A stretch of 64,000 nt of DNA from Yeosuana sp043876835 (GTDB lineage Bacteria > Bacteroidota > Bacteroidia > Flavobacteriales > Flavobacteriaceae), in contig NZ_JBAWJZ010000008.1 in assembly GCF_043876835.1 (NCBI RefSeq), positions 62,001-126,000 on the forward strand, read 5' to 3'. Position 1 is the stretch's first letter, and every line of letters starts with the position of its first letter. The notes under the pieces are model-generated. The model searched no databases. It was not told where the DNA came from and saw only the letters and a program-made list of their open reading frames with translations. Both the position numbers and the translations under genes were made by a program. Below, piece after piece: positions 8,946 to 18,068 of this stretch.

Positions 8946-9683
8946 ATGAAAAATTTAAAAAACAGTATCACAATAATGACTTTATTTTTTTTAATCAGTC
9001 TGGCTTTTAATGCGCAAAATTCCATTACAGGAAGCATTTCAAATTGGACTAATGGAGAAGTTCCATTGCTATTTTCCGATTATATATCGCGAGAAAAAAT
9101 CACAATGGGAAACATTGCATCAGACGGAAATATGACAATTCCGCTTGACGAAATTTTTTTATCCAACTTAAAAACAGCAGCAGAAAAAGCAAAAGAAAAA
9201 GCGCCTCAAGGCTGGGAAATGAAATTCAATACCATTGAATCGACCTTTGGAAGCGGCGAGGAAGGCATAAGTTATGAAAATGCTGCTTCCGTTTTAATAG
9301 GTTTACCAGATTTGGAGGCTGGTAGTGAAGACGGAACTGCACAGTTTGGTTATGTCTATTGCACCAGTAACCCCGAATTAGCTAATTGGTTATATAATTA
9401 CGGTCAAGGCGATATTGCAATAGGGTATTATTTAAGATGGTTTTTTGCAGAAGATACTGCGTCAGTAAAAGGTTCTGTCAGTATTCCTGTTTATACTGGC
9501 CGTGATGATGAAAATTATACCGATACCACCTTTTACGACATCGAACTTCAAAAAGGATGGAATATGATTAAATATAATGTTACTAAAACTTATACAACAC
9601 AAACAGGTAAAACCGTTTTGGCGAAAATGGAAGTTTCCAAGATAGATGAAATTCCGTTAGATGTTTTGTGGCTCGTTTTATAA
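8946..9683 (+). CDS. Secreted protein, family B copy 1, unknown function
   Basis: A 245-residue protein with a signal peptide ending near AFNAQ (about residue 24). It opens with NSITGSISNW and DGNMTIPLDE, has a central segment with NWLYNYGQGDIAIGYY, and ends in a strand-rich part with YDIELQKGWNMIKYNV. These elements recur in the proteins at 12676-13398 and 16996-17937, so the three are diverged paralogues. The G-W-N-(M/L/F)-(I/V)-(K/E) strand is the best shared marker. No named family or catalytic motif is recognised. It follows the family A lipoprotein by 10 bases. Confidence 0.6.
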   Translation: MKNLKNSITIMTLFFLISLAFNAQNSITGSISNWTNGEVPLLFSDYISREKITMGNIASDGNMTIPLDEIFLSNLKTAAEKAKEKAPQGWEMKFNTIESTFGSGEEGISYENAASVLIGLPDLEAGSEDGTAQFGYVYCTSNPELANWLYNYGQGDIAIGYYLRWFFAEDTASVKGSVSIPVYTGRDDENYTDTTFYDIELQKGWNMIKYNVTKTYTTQTGKTVLAKMEVSKIDEIPLDVLWLVL

Positions 9684-9736
9684 AATTTAAAATCATGAAT
9701 CAACTATTTCAATTAGTTAACTAAAATATAACAACT

Positions 9737-11512
9737 ATGAACCAACAGCTACACATCAAGATTTTAATTTTTTTAATAATTGCTAATTTTAAAACAGTAA
9801 AAGCACAAACTTTTACAGAACTCACTACTGCAAACTTGCCAGGACTTTCTTATAGCTCATCTGCTTGGGGTGATTACGATAATGATGGTGATTTAGATGT
9901 ATTACTTTCTGGACTTCAGTCTAGTGGTTATCTTATGTCATCAATATTCAGGAATAATGGTGATGGTACTTTTACCGATATAAATGCTGGTTTATTTCAA
10001 GTATATAGTAGCTCTGTTGCTTGGGGTGATTTTGATAGTGATGGTGATTTAGATATTTTACTTACAGGAAATAGAACATCTGGGATACCTGTTTCTGCAA
10101 TATATAGAAATAATGGGGATAATACTTTTACTAATATAAATGCAAGTTTAACAGGAGTCTGGTCAAGTTCAGCAGCATGGGGCGATTTCGATAATGATGG
10201 TGATTTAGATGTTTTAATCACAGGAAATAGTGCGAGCGGAAGTAGTCAAGTTCGAATTTCTGAAATTTACAGAAATAACGGTGATGCTAGTTTTACCAAT
10301 ATTAATGCTGGTTTGCCGGGGGTTATGGTATCTACAGTAGCTTGGGGTGATTATGATAATGATGGCGATTTGGATATATTACTTATAGGAGCAACCGGGT
10401 ACGGAACACAAATTTCAGAAATTTATAGGAATAATGGCGATGCTACTTTTACCACTATTAGCGCTGGATTAACAGGAGTACAGTATGGTTCGGCGGCTTG
10501 GGGTGATTACGATAATGATGGTGACTTAGATGTTTTACTTACCGGTAGCATATGGGCTAGTAGTGCTTCAAAAATATTTAGAAATAATGGAAACGACACT
10601 TTTACTGATATAAATGCAAGTTTGGATCTAGCATGGGAGTCTTCGGCAGCTTGGGGCGATTATGATAATGATGGCTATTTAGATGTTTTACTTGCAGGAC
10701 ACCACTCTATTTATTTTTCAAAAATTTATAAAAATAATGGCAATGCTACTTTTACTGATATAAGTGCTGGATTACCTCCGATTTTTTTGGGTTCAGTAGC
10801 TTGGGCAGATTTTGATAATGATGGTGATTTAGATGTTTTGCTTACAGGAAAAGGATTTAATGAATTGCGTACAAGAATTTTTGTAAACAATAATACTCAA
10901 AGCAATAGCCTTCCTTCTGCACCATCAAACCTAAGTGCTATTGTAGATGGAAATGAAGTCACACTTTCTTGGGACCCAAGTACAGATGCAGAAACCCCAA
11001 GCAGTGGCTTGTCATATAATGTATCCATTAAAGAGATTCCGGCAAATTCGTCAGTCTATTTAAAAAGCCCCATGGCATCAGAAATTAATGGTTGGCGGAA
11101 ACTACCAGCTTTAGGCAATGCTATGCAAAATACTAGCTATAAATATAAAGTACCAGCATCTTTGGTAAATTCTAATTTTACTTTTGAAGTGCAAGCCATA
11201 GATAGTGGTTTTGTAGGATCTGTATTTTCCGAAGAAGGGAGTTTTGCTACTTTGGGTATTGAAACTATTGATGAAGGAAGAGGTGTTAAAATATACCCAA
11301 ACCCAGTATCAAATAATTTAATTATTGATACTCTTCTTTCTGGAAATCTTCAATTACAAGTATTTAACCAATTAGGTCAAATAGTTTTAAAACAAAATCA
11401 AAACACATCTTCAACATCATTAGATGTCTCAAATTTACCTAAAGGATTTTATTTTTTAAATATTCATTTTGAAAACAACAATTCACAAACCATCAAATTC
11501 ATTAAAAACTAA
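9737..11512 (+). CDS. FG-GAP/VCBS repeat protein with fibronectin-like domain and T9SS sorting signal
   Basis: A 591-residue secreted protein. After the signal peptide (to about VKAQ, residue 24) come seven VCBS/FG-GAP repeats, each with a calcium-loop-like DxDxDGDLDxL motif preceded by AWGD or AWAD; the sixth has Tyr for Asp in the loop. They would form a beta-propeller. A fibronectin III-like domain follows (about 395-500, starting PSAPSNLSAI) and then a type A T9SS C-terminal domain (about 515-591, starting IYPNPVSN). T9SS cargo is moved across the outer membrane and anchored or released. It likely acts in adhesion or extracellular binding. It ends 4 bases before the next ATG at 11517. Confidence 0.85.
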   Translation: MNQQLHIKILIFLIIANFKTVKAQTFTELTTANLPGLSYSSSAWGDYDNDGDLDVLLSGLQSSGYLMSSIFRNNGDGTFTDINAGLFQVYSSSVAWGDFDSDGDLDILLTGNRTSGIPVSAIYRNNGDNTFTNINASLTGVWSSSAAWGDFDNDGDLDVLITGNSASGSSQVRISEIYRNNGDASFTNINAGLPGVMVSTVAWGDYDNDGDLDILLIGATGYGTQISEIYRNNGDATFTTISAGLTGVQYGSAAWGDYDNDGDLDVLLTGSIWASSASKIFRNNGNDTFTDINASLDLAWESSAAWGDYDNDGYLDVLLAGHHSIYFSKIYKNNGNATFTDISAGLPPIFLGSVAWADFDNDGDLDVLLTGKGFNELRTRIFVNNNTQSNSLPSAPSNLSAIVDGNEVTLSWDPSTDAETPSSGLSYNVSIKEIPANSSVYLKSPMASEINGWRKLPALGNAMQNTSYKYKVPASLVNSNFTFEVQAIDSGFVGSVFSEEGSFATLGIETIDEGRGVKIYPNPVSNNLIIDTLLSGNLQLQVFNQLGQIVLKQNQNTSSTSLDVSNLPKGFYFLNIHFENNNSQTIKFIKN

Positions 11513-11516
11513 ACAT

Positions 11517-12155
11517 ATGAAAAAACTACTAAAATTAGCTCTAGTAATATTGCTTTTGATTTCTTGCAAAGATTCTCCAAAATCGTCAGATTCGTCTGAA
11601 TCAAAGGTTATAGAAGGCTTAATTGACGAAGTAACAGGTGCAAATGTCGATATAGACAAAAAATATGCGCTGTTAATGGAAGAATTGAAAACGAAAACTC
11701 TATTAACCAATAATCAATTAATGGTAGCATTCCCAAAAAAATTGGGTACCCTAAGTTTGGACCTATCTTCAGAAAATAATAAAATTGAACCCAGAATTAC
11801 TGGTGATAAAACAGTTGTCGGAAGTTTTGGTGATAATACGGTACGAATGGAAATTCTAGACGCAGGGGGTAAAAATGTTATGGGAGCAATCATACCTTTA
11901 AAAATGTTACATCTAAATAAGATAACTTCAGAGTATAACAATACCATTAGATATTCAAAAAAAGAGCGTGATGGAATATTAATCTTTGGTACTGATCGTG
12001 ATGAAGATACGAAGGCAGATTATCAATCTGAAATTAGATTTCTCTACGATAATCGCTTTTATATAACATTAGAAGGCAAAGGAATGGATGTTGATGCGCT
12101 TTGGAACGCCATTGACATTGATGATTTGAAAAAATTCAAAGATTTTAATAAATAA
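11517..12155 (+). CDS. Small lipoprotein, family A copy 2
   Basis: The ATG at 11517 is chosen because it starts a standard lipoprotein signal (MKKLLKLALVILLLISC, Cys17); an upstream in-frame start would overlap the previous gene and bury the signal. The 212-residue product parallels the lipoprotein at 8333-8935: KTLLTNNQL, IRFLYDNRFYITLEG and LKKFKDFNK match the other copy at corresponding places. The middle part is more diverged. No known domain is recognised. It is 4 bases from the end of the T9SS VCBS gene and 16 bases before a DUF3592 gene. Confidence 0.65.
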   Translation: MKKLLKLALVILLLISCKDSPKSSDSSESKVIEGLIDEVTGANVDIDKKYALLMEELKTKTLLTNNQLMVAFPKKLGTLSLDLSSENNKIEPRITGDKTVVGSFGDNTVRMEILDAGGKNVMGAIIPLKMLHLNKITSEYNNTIRYSKKERDGILIFGTDRDEDTKADYQSEIRFLYDNRFYITLEGKGMDVDALWNAIDIDDLKKFKDFNK

Positions 12156-12171
12156 TTAAACGCTTAGGGAA

Positions 12172-12663
12172 ATGCTTGAGTCTCTTAATCAATTTGAAAT
12201 AGCAGGTATTATTCTACAATTGGTAGTATTACCCATTTTATTTATAACCCTAAGACGTTGGTGGTGGGCAAAACAATCCACTCATTGGCCAAAAGTCAAA
12301 GGAGTAGTTGTAAGGGGCCTCGATTTTCCATTTTCCAGAATCATAGATTTTTTATACACCTATGAAATAAATGGTATTAACTATCAGGGAGAGAAACCTT
12401 TTTTCGCCAATTCTTTTAAAAATTTTCCAAAAAAGAAGGCTTCTGAATTAATGAACAACTACACCGAAGGTAAAGAAGTGCCTGTTTACTATAATCCTTC
12501 AAACCATAAAACAGCAACATTGGAACCAGGAAGGAAAGATGGGGTTATAGGTGCCTTGGTGCTGCTTATATTTCTTTTTTTAATAGGGCTCATTACCTAT
12601 TATCGCCCTTCTATAATTATGGAGCTAATAGATTATTTATCAAATTTTTACACTAACACATAA
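12172..12663 (+). CDS. DUF3592 membrane protein
   Basis: A 163-residue protein with a hydrophobic segment near the N-terminus (about 9-26) and another near the C-terminus (about 123-142), flanking a soluble beta domain of about 90 residues with the motifs YEINGINYQGEKPF and VPVYYNPSNHKTATLEPG, typical of DUF3592. The soluble part probably faces the periplasm. The family has no established activity. It lies between a family A lipoprotein and a family B secreted protein with gaps of 16 and 12 bases, so it appears to belong to the same transcription unit. Confidence 0.75.
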   Translation: MLESLNQFEIAGIILQLVVLPILFITLRRWWWAKQSTHWPKVKGVVVRGLDFPFSRIIDFLYTYEINGINYQGEKPFFANSFKNFPKKKASELMNNYTEGKEVPVYYNPSNHKTATLEPGRKDGVIGALVLLIFLFLIGLITYYRPSIIMELIDYLSNFYTNT

Positions 12664-12675
12664 AATAATGATATC

Positions 12676-13398
12676 ATGAAAAAGTCACTCTTGTTTTTGA
12701 TGCTTTTATATCTTCAAATGGGCATAGCTCAAACCAAACCTAAAGTAGAAAACTATTTAGCAAAAGCTATGGATTTAGTAGTGTTCACCTTTGGTATGGA
12801 TAATGTATTAACTATTGGAACTATTTCCGATTCTGGTGAACTTAATTTTAAGCTGCCAAATAATATAAATTCAATACCAGAAGTGGCAATAGAAAACTCT
12901 ATGTCAGACGCCGCTTTCACTTTATTTCCAAAATGTAACAACCATTATGATATACTAACCGAAACTGAAAATATTAAAGCAGTCAATGCAGGTTACATTT
13001 CACTAAGTTCAAAAGAAAATCTGTATTCAGGTTTGCTCTTTATGGTTACAGATGAGAATTTGGTGCCTTGGCTAGAAGAGTCGTACTCAAATAATGCGGT
13101 TATAGCATCATATTTTGAATTAGTATATGTGGAAAATAATTTTAATTATCAAGGCGAATGCACCTCCACGGTTACCAATACAGAAAATGATACCATTGAA
13201 ACCATTTATACCTATAATCTGCAATTAAATAGTGGATTTAATTTTATTGAATATAAAATTGAAAACGTTGTTGAACATGAGATACCAAGTATGTATGAGG
13301 AAAATGTATTTATTAAAATAGCGAAACCTAGTAAAATAACAGTTACCTCATCACAATCTACACCACCAGAGACTAAATGGATTGGTAAATATTTTTAA
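12676..13398 (+). CDS. Secreted protein, family B copy 2
   Basis: A 240-residue protein with a signal peptide ending near GIAQ (residue 18). It aligns by eye with the secreted protein at 8946-9683: an early GTISDSGELNFKLP strand pair, a central LVPWLEESYSNNAVIASYF segment, NYQG at a matching site, and a late YNLQLNSGFNFIEYKI strand, followed by a PPETKW end comparable to PLDVLW. No catalytic motif or known domain is recognised. The paralogy supports repeated duplication of a secreted-protein module within this locus. Confidence 0.6.
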   Translation: MKKSLLFLMLLYLQMGIAQTKPKVENYLAKAMDLVVFTFGMDNVLTIGTISDSGELNFKLPNNINSIPEVAIENSMSDAAFTLFPKCNNHYDILTETENIKAVNAGYISLSSKENLYSGLLFMVTDENLVPWLEESYSNNAVIASYFELVYVENNFNYQGECTSTVTNTENDTIETIYTYNLQLNSGFNFIEYKIENVVEHEIPSMYEENVFIKIAKPSKITVTSSQSTPPETKWIGKYF

Positions 13399-13415
13399 CT
13401 CTTTAAATAAAAAAA

Positions 13416-13889
13416 ATGAAAATACTTTTTTATGCTTATATCTTACTAGGAATTCAATATTGCTTTGCACAAAGTAATACTGTTGTATCTGGAGGTAATG
13501 CCGCTGGAAGTGGAGGTTTGGTAAATTACACCATTGGACAAATAGATTATAACAATGTAAACAGTGCAGAAGGTTCAGCTAGCCAAGGTATGCAACATGC
13601 TTTTGAAATATCAACACTTGGCGTAGATAATTTTCCAGCTATTACCCTAAATATGTTGGTGTATCCAAATCCTACAACATCAAAAGTTACTTTAAAAATA
13701 AAAAACTATAATTCTAAAGATCTAACATATGTGATGTATGATTTACAAGGACGACAACTTATGTCCAAAAAAATAGTTAGAACTGATTCAGAAATTTCAT
13801 TAAATCATCTTCCAATGGCAACCTATTTTCTAATGGTTTTAGACCAAAACGAAACATTAAAAACATTTAAAATCATTAAAAATAATTAG
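13416..13889 (+). CDS. Short T9SS type A sorting-domain protein
   Basis: A 157-residue exported protein: signal peptide ending near CFAQ (about residue 18), a short Gly-rich region with GGNAAGSGGLVNYTIGQIDY, and a T9SS C-terminal domain (about 78-157) with VYPNPTTSKV, a YDLQGRQ strand and a final TFKIIKN. There is little sequence beyond the signal and sorting domains. Proteins with this SGGxAxGSGGxxxYTxGQ start are common short flavobacterial T9SS substrates of unknown role. It is 17 bases after a family B gene and 92 bases upstream of the adhesin. Confidence 0.75.
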   Translation: MKILFYAYILLGIQYCFAQSNTVVSGGNAAGSGGLVNYTIGQIDYNNVNSAEGSASQGMQHAFEISTLGVDNFPAITLNMLVYPNPTTSKVTLKIKNYNSKDLTYVMYDLQGRQLMSKKIVRTDSEISLNHLPMATYFLMVLDQNETLKTFKIIKNN

Positions 13890-13981
13890 TTATGAAATGA
13901 GCTTAATCGAAAATTGGTCGCAAACACCAATGATTATAAGCGAATTACATATGACAATTGAAAATTAATAAATAACTACAT

Positions 13982-16042
13982 ATGAAAACATTTACTATAA
14001 CCATAAAAAAATCATTCATTGCAATAGCTGTTTTTTTTTCATTACAAAGTTCATTTGCTCAATCACCTCAAAAAATGAGTTACCAAGCGGTAATTCGCAA
14101 TGCGAGTAATACACTAGTTTCAAATACAAATGTAAGTATGCGAGTAAGTATTCTTCAAGGTACTTCAACAGGTACAGAGGTTTTTAAAGAAACCTTTAAC
14201 GCTACACCAACAAACATAAACGGACTTGTAACTATAGAAATAGGAACAGGCACGCCGGTTACAGGTACTTTTTCAAGTATTAATTGGGCAAATGGCCCTT
14301 ATTTTATTAAAACTGAAACCGATCCAAATGGTGGTTCAACCTATACCATTACCGGCACAAGCCAATTAATGAGTGTGCCTTATGCATTGTATGCGGCATC
14401 AAGCGGCACTTCTGGTACAAGCGGCTGGAATTTAACGGGTAATGCGGGTACAAATATTAATTCTGATTTTATTGGTACTACGGATGCTGTCGATGTTATT
14501 TTTAAAAGAAACAATGCGTTCTCTGGATTAATTGGAGACACCAATACAGCCTTCGGAAATTTTGCCTTATCATCAAATACAACGGGTACTAAAAATACCG
14601 CTAACGGAGTATCTGCACTTTTATCTAATACCTCAGGGCCTTCAAATACTGCCGTTGGCACCAATGCCCTTACAGTAAATACTACAGGAGGTTTTAACAC
14701 TGCTAGTGGCGATTCAGCCCTTCGTTTTAATACAACCGCATCAAATAATACGGCTTATGGTTATTATGCTCTAGCTTATAATACTACTGGATTTAATAAC
14801 ACCTCAAATGGTGCTAGCTCACTTTATTCTAATACCACCGGATCTCGTAACACCGCAAATGGTTATAATGCACTTTATTCTAATACCACAGGAAATTCTA
14901 ACTCTGCAAATGGGAATCAGGCACTTTATAAGAATACCACAGGATCTGGTAACATCGCAAATGGAAGAGGTGCACTTTATAGTAACACCACAGGATTTTA
15001 TAATGTTGCCAATGGTTATGAAGCCCTTACTTCTAATACTATAGGCCAAGATAATGTTGCCAATGGCAATCTAGCTCTACGCTCTAATACCACAGGAAAT
15101 TATAATACAGCCAACGGTAGTACTGCACTTTTTTCAAACACCACAGGAGGTGAAAATACAGCTACTGGATATTTAGCGCTTTATTCTAATAATACGGGTT
15201 TTGCTAATACAGCCAATGGAAAAGAAGCATTATATTCTAATACAACGGGTTCTAACAATACAGCCAATGGAAAAAAGGCACTTTATTTTAATACAACAGG
15301 TTACCAGAATACAGCCAATGGATATCAATCACTTTATGCTAATACTAATGGTCATACTAATACTGCCAATGGATTTCAATCACTTTATTCTAACACTACA
15401 GGTTTTGGTAATACAGCCAATGGTAGTGGAGCATTATACCTTAATAGTACAGGACAATTTAATACGGCCAATGGTGATACAGCACTTGTAAAAAATACAA
15501 TAGGATCTTATAATACATCCAATGGTTGTCAAGCACTTGCTCTTAATAGTACAGGAAATTTTAATACAGGAATAGGCTATTATGCTCTTGTTAATAATAC
15601 GACGGGAAGTAATAATATAGGTATTGGTTATGATGCTAAAGTACCAAGTGCTACAGCATCAAACCAAGTACGTATTGGCAATACGGCAATTACCTATGCA
15701 GGGATTCAAGTAGCCTGGACTATTACTTCAGATAAACGATTAAAAGATAATATTGAGGAAAGTACATTGGGCTTAAATTTTATTAATGCTTTAAATCCTG
15801 TTTCATATACAAGACGCAACGATGAAAATAAAAAAACAGAATATGGTTTTATTGCTCAAGAAGTAGTACAAGTACTTAAAAATAATAATGTAAGCAATTC
15901 AGGCATCATTACAATTGATGACCAAGAAATGTACAGCATGCGTTATAACGACATCATTGCTCCCTTGGTTAAAGCCATACAAGAGCAACAAGTTTTGATA
16001 GATACATTAACAAAACGCATTGAAGTATTAGAAAAGTTATAA
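13982..16042 (+). CDS. TMF-type repeat adhesin with peptidase S74 (intramolecular chaperone) C-terminus
   Basis: A 686-residue secreted protein. The signal peptide ends near SFAQ (about 27). Residues about 30-135 form a beta domain beginning SPQKMSYQAVIRN, common at the N-terminus of flavobacterial surface fibres. Residues about 199-538 are twenty imperfect copies of a 17-residue unit of the type NTTGxxNTANGxxALYS, which should stack as a beta-helix or YadA-head-like rod. The C-terminus (from about residue 580, SDKRLKDNIE) is a peptidase S74/endosialidase-type chaperone domain, which in phage tail fibres drives trimerisation and then cuts itself off, followed by a coiled coil (IQEQQVLIDTLTKRIEVLEK). 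It is most likely a trimeric surface fibre for attachment. Confidence 0.8.
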   Translation: MKTFTITIKKSFIAIAVFFSLQSSFAQSPQKMSYQAVIRNASNTLVSNTNVSMRVSILQGTSTGTEVFKETFNATPTNINGLVTIEIGTGTPVTGTFSSINWANGPYFIKTETDPNGGSTYTITGTSQLMSVPYALYAASSGTSGTSGWNLTGNAGTNINSDFIGTTDAVDVIFKRNNAFSGLIGDTNTAFGNFALSSNTTGTKNTANGVSALLSNTSGPSNTAVGTNALTVNTTGGFNTASGDSALRFNTTASNNTAYGYYALAYNTTGFNNTSNGASSLYSNTTGSRNTANGYNALYSNTTGNSNSANGNQALYKNTTGSGNIANGRGALYSNTTGFYNVANGYEALTSNTIGQDNVANGNLALRSNTTGNYNTANGSTALFSNTTGGENTATGYLALYSNNTGFANTANGKEALYSNTTGSNNTANGKKALYFNTTGYQNTANGYQSLYANTNGHTNTANGFQSLYSNTTGFGNTANGSGALYLNSTGQFNTANGDTALVKNTIGSYNTSNGCQALALNSTGNFNTGIGYYALVNNTTGSNNIGIGYDAKVPSATASNQVRIGNTAITYAGIQVAWTITSDKRLKDNIEESTLGLNFINALNPVSYTRRNDENKKTEYGFIAQEVVQVLKNNNVSNSGIITIDDQEMYSMRYNDIIAPLVKAIQEQQVLIDTLTKRIEVLEKL
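14576..15595 (+). repeat. Twenty tandem 51-bp repeats inside the adhesin gene
   Basis: The phase is exact: each unit begins at an Asn codon and spans 51 bases (17 codons), twenty units filling 1020 bases, with a partial unit after 15595. At protein level the consensus is N-T-T-G-x-x-N-T-A-N-G-x-x-A-L-Y-S. Units around 14830-15450 are the most alike, and the outer ones are more diverged, consistent with recent copying in the middle of the array. Confidence 0.9.
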
Positions 16043-16168
16043 ATCAAATTATTTAAATCTACTATTTTTTTAAGCTGTATGGTGATTTCTATAAACTCCT
16101 CAAGCCAAAAAAAATATAAACATTTAATATCTAAAACAAATAACCATCAAAAAAATTCCATAAAATAA
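16043..16168 (+). pseudogene. Possible relict of a small secreted-peptide gene lacking a start codon
   Basis: Directly after the adhesin stop codon the same frame reads IKLFKSTIFLSCMVISINSS and then a short polar tail, stopping at 16166-16168. The first part looks like a signal peptide, but the position where a start would be expected is ATC; the only ATG (16079) falls inside the hydrophobic core. This may be a decayed gene or chance coding-like sequence. Confidence 0.2.
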
Positions 16169-16188
16169 AAACAAAAATAATTCTGTCT

Positions 16189-16893
16189 ATGGCATTGTAT
16201 TGTATAGGGCATTTTGCCATAGCTCAAAATGCAGTTCCTGTAAAACTAGAAATAGAAAGGGAAATCCCAGGAGAATTTTTTTCAAATACAGCCTTTAAAT
16301 TAGAGTTTTGGATTCAAGAGAAAAATAAATTTATTAGCCTTGATACTACCAACACTAAAATGCTCCTATTTGAAGATGATTTAGGAACTAATATTTTAAC
16401 CGCACATCAAAAGGCAATTTCTGAATATGAAAAACAACAGAAAGAAAATGGATATAGCAGCAATTATATAAATAACAGAAACATTATTGATCTTGAAAAT
16501 ACACGAGTTTTACATGATACTATTGGTTTTAAATTGCTGCTTTCTAGTTTAGCTTTGCCCGCCGAAAACGCTAAAGACTTACATGTCTATGCTATGATTA
16601 CATACTTCACTGAAGATGCATCAACCCCAGAACAAAGCACAATTATTAAAAATTTCACACCTGAGAATGAAACTGCTAACTGGCAAGGCAAGTCTATTTC
16701 AATTTTTAAAAGCGGATCTAGCTCTGGCGATGAAAATAATGAAAGAAATATTGGGTACTCCTTACAAAACTCAGACATAGGGGTTGCTGTAAAAGAAATA
16801 GTTATGGTGGACAACGCTGGACACATTATTAAAAATTTGGGGTATAGCTATTGGGAAGAAGGTAAATTAAATTTCGAGATACCCGAGAAGTAG
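16189..16893 (+). CDS. Secreted protein of unknown function, possible non-ATG start upstream
   Basis: From the ATG at 16189 the product is 234 residues with a very short signal (MALYCIGHFAIAQ) that lacks a basic N-terminus. The same frame is open back to 16144, and from an ATA codon at 16165 it reads KTKIILSMALYCIGHFAIAQ, a complete signal peptide. The real start may therefore be the rare ATA (or ATT at 16180), or an ATG was lost by mutation. The mature protein has no recognised domain; it contains LEIEREIPGEFFSNTAFKLE near the start and a late VKEIVMVDNAGHIIKN segment. It precedes the third family B gene by 102 bases. Confidence 0.5.
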   Translation: MALYCIGHFAIAQNAVPVKLEIEREIPGEFFSNTAFKLEFWIQEKNKFISLDTTNTKMLLFEDDLGTNILTAHQKAISEYEKQQKENGYSSNYINNRNIIDLENTRVLHDTIGFKLLLSSLALPAENAKDLHVYAMITYFTEDASTPEQSTIIKNFTPENETANWQGKSISIFKSGSSSGDENNERNIGYSLQNSDIGVAVKEIVMVDNAGHIIKNLGYSYWEEGKLNFEIPEK

Positions 16894-16995
16894 CTTTCTA
16901 CTCCGTTAAATTTAAAATTTATTTATACACCTCTAAAATCTGTTACATTGCCTATAGATAAACGAATAAGCATTGGACTATAAAAATCATATATC

Positions 16996-17937
16996 ATGAA
17001 AAAGGAACTTAAAATTATTTTTACACTTCTATTTATTGTCTCTGGAATAGGATTTTCTCAAACTCCAGAACAGCAAAAAATGATTGATAAAGCTTTGAAA
17101 ATGCGAGATAGTATCATCCAATGCATAACTCTTGAAGAGATGTTACAGCAAGCCAATGCTCAAGAAAAGATACTTGAATCAGCTAAAAAAACGAATGAAA
17201 GTGAAACAAACCCAATCCCAAAAGCCAGAAAAATCGAAGACAAATATTGGAAAAATACGCTAGCCAGCGATAACGATAATAAATTAAAAAATTGGAACTA
17301 TGGAGAAGCTAATCTTGTTTTCAACTATCACTACGACTCAAGAAAAGATAAAGTAGAATATGTTGAAGTTGGTGTAATTAAAGCAGATGGTACTATTAAA
17401 TTGAATCCTACATACAAAGTACCCATACTAAAACCTTTAAAGGATTTTAAGGATAGTAACAATTTTTTTGATATTCATAATCCAGAGTCTTATCGATATA
17501 GCAATGAAGATTCGGGTATAAAGCTTAACTCTTATTTATTAGTATATCAAAATGATGAACAAATAGGAGTTTTAACCATAGGAAACTCTGTAAAAGTAAC
17601 CCGAAACCTATTAACACCAGGAGATTTATATTTCGGTGATGAAGGGTATATGTTGTCATGGGTTTATGCTGAAGAAGCATGTGAAATTGAAGCCAATGAA
17701 AATTGGAAGGGCGATTTAAGTAATACCGGTACACCTTTACTAGTTGAAACTAATGTTACATATAACCTTAGTTTTAGTCTAGGATGGAACTTGGTAAAAA
17801 CCGAAGTCATTGGTGCATATGAATTCCCAAATGCTCCCGTAGAAGACAGATCGAGATATAAAAAGCACGTACATACAATAGTACCCACTATTCCAGAGGA
17901 TGCTACCTATTACTTTAGAAAGTCACCACAATATTGA
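16996..17937 (+). CDS. Secreted protein, family B copy 3 (long form)
   Basis: A 313-residue protein with a signal peptide ending near GFSQ (about residue 22), a Lys/Glu-rich helical stretch (about 25-80), and then a region similar to the proteins at 8946-9683 and 12676-13398: GVIKADGTIKLNPTYKVP, a central beta region with GDLYFGDEGYMLSW, WKGDLSN, and YNLSFSLGWNLVKTEV. The extra N-terminal helical part sets it apart from the shorter copies. No function is known. It ends 18 bases before a strong inverted repeat that likely ends the plus-strand transcript. Confidence 0.6.
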   Translation: MKKELKIIFTLLFIVSGIGFSQTPEQQKMIDKALKMRDSIIQCITLEEMLQQANAQEKILESAKKTNESETNPIPKARKIEDKYWKNTLASDNDNKLKNWNYGEANLVFNYHYDSRKDKVEYVEVGVIKADGTIKLNPTYKVPILKPLKDFKDSNNFFDIHNPESYRYSNEDSGIKLNSYLLVYQNDEQIGVLTIGNSVKVTRNLLTPGDLYFGDEGYMLSWVYAEEACEIEANENWKGDLSNTGTPLLVETNVTYNLSFSLGWNLVKTEVIGAYEFPNAPVEDRSRYKKHVHTIVPTIPEDATYYFRKSPQY

Positions 17938-17955
17938 AGGCATTCCAAATTGTAT

Positions 17956-17999
17956 ATAGATAGGGAGTATTTTTTTTATTAAAACCACTCCCTATCTAT
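17956..17999 (+). terminator. Inverted repeat, probable transcription terminator of the plus-strand gene run
   Basis: Perfect 13-bp arms (ATAGATAGGGAGT at 17956-17968 and its complement at 17987-17999) enclose an 18-base loop containing eight T residues. It lies 18 bases past the last secreted-protein gene. The T tract is in the loop rather than after the stem, so efficiency as a classical terminator is uncertain. Confidence 0.55.
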
Positions 18000-18068
18000 T
18001 AAAATAATGATTCTGAAACACTAACAAGGATGATTATTAATAAATGTCTTTGGTGGTAAAAGATTATA

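Noticed and set aside
14380..15491. Several extra long frames on both strands within the adhesin gene
   Set aside because: They follow the 51-bp period of the coding repeat and have no export signal or family similarity; a multiple-of-three repeat opens other frames automatically.
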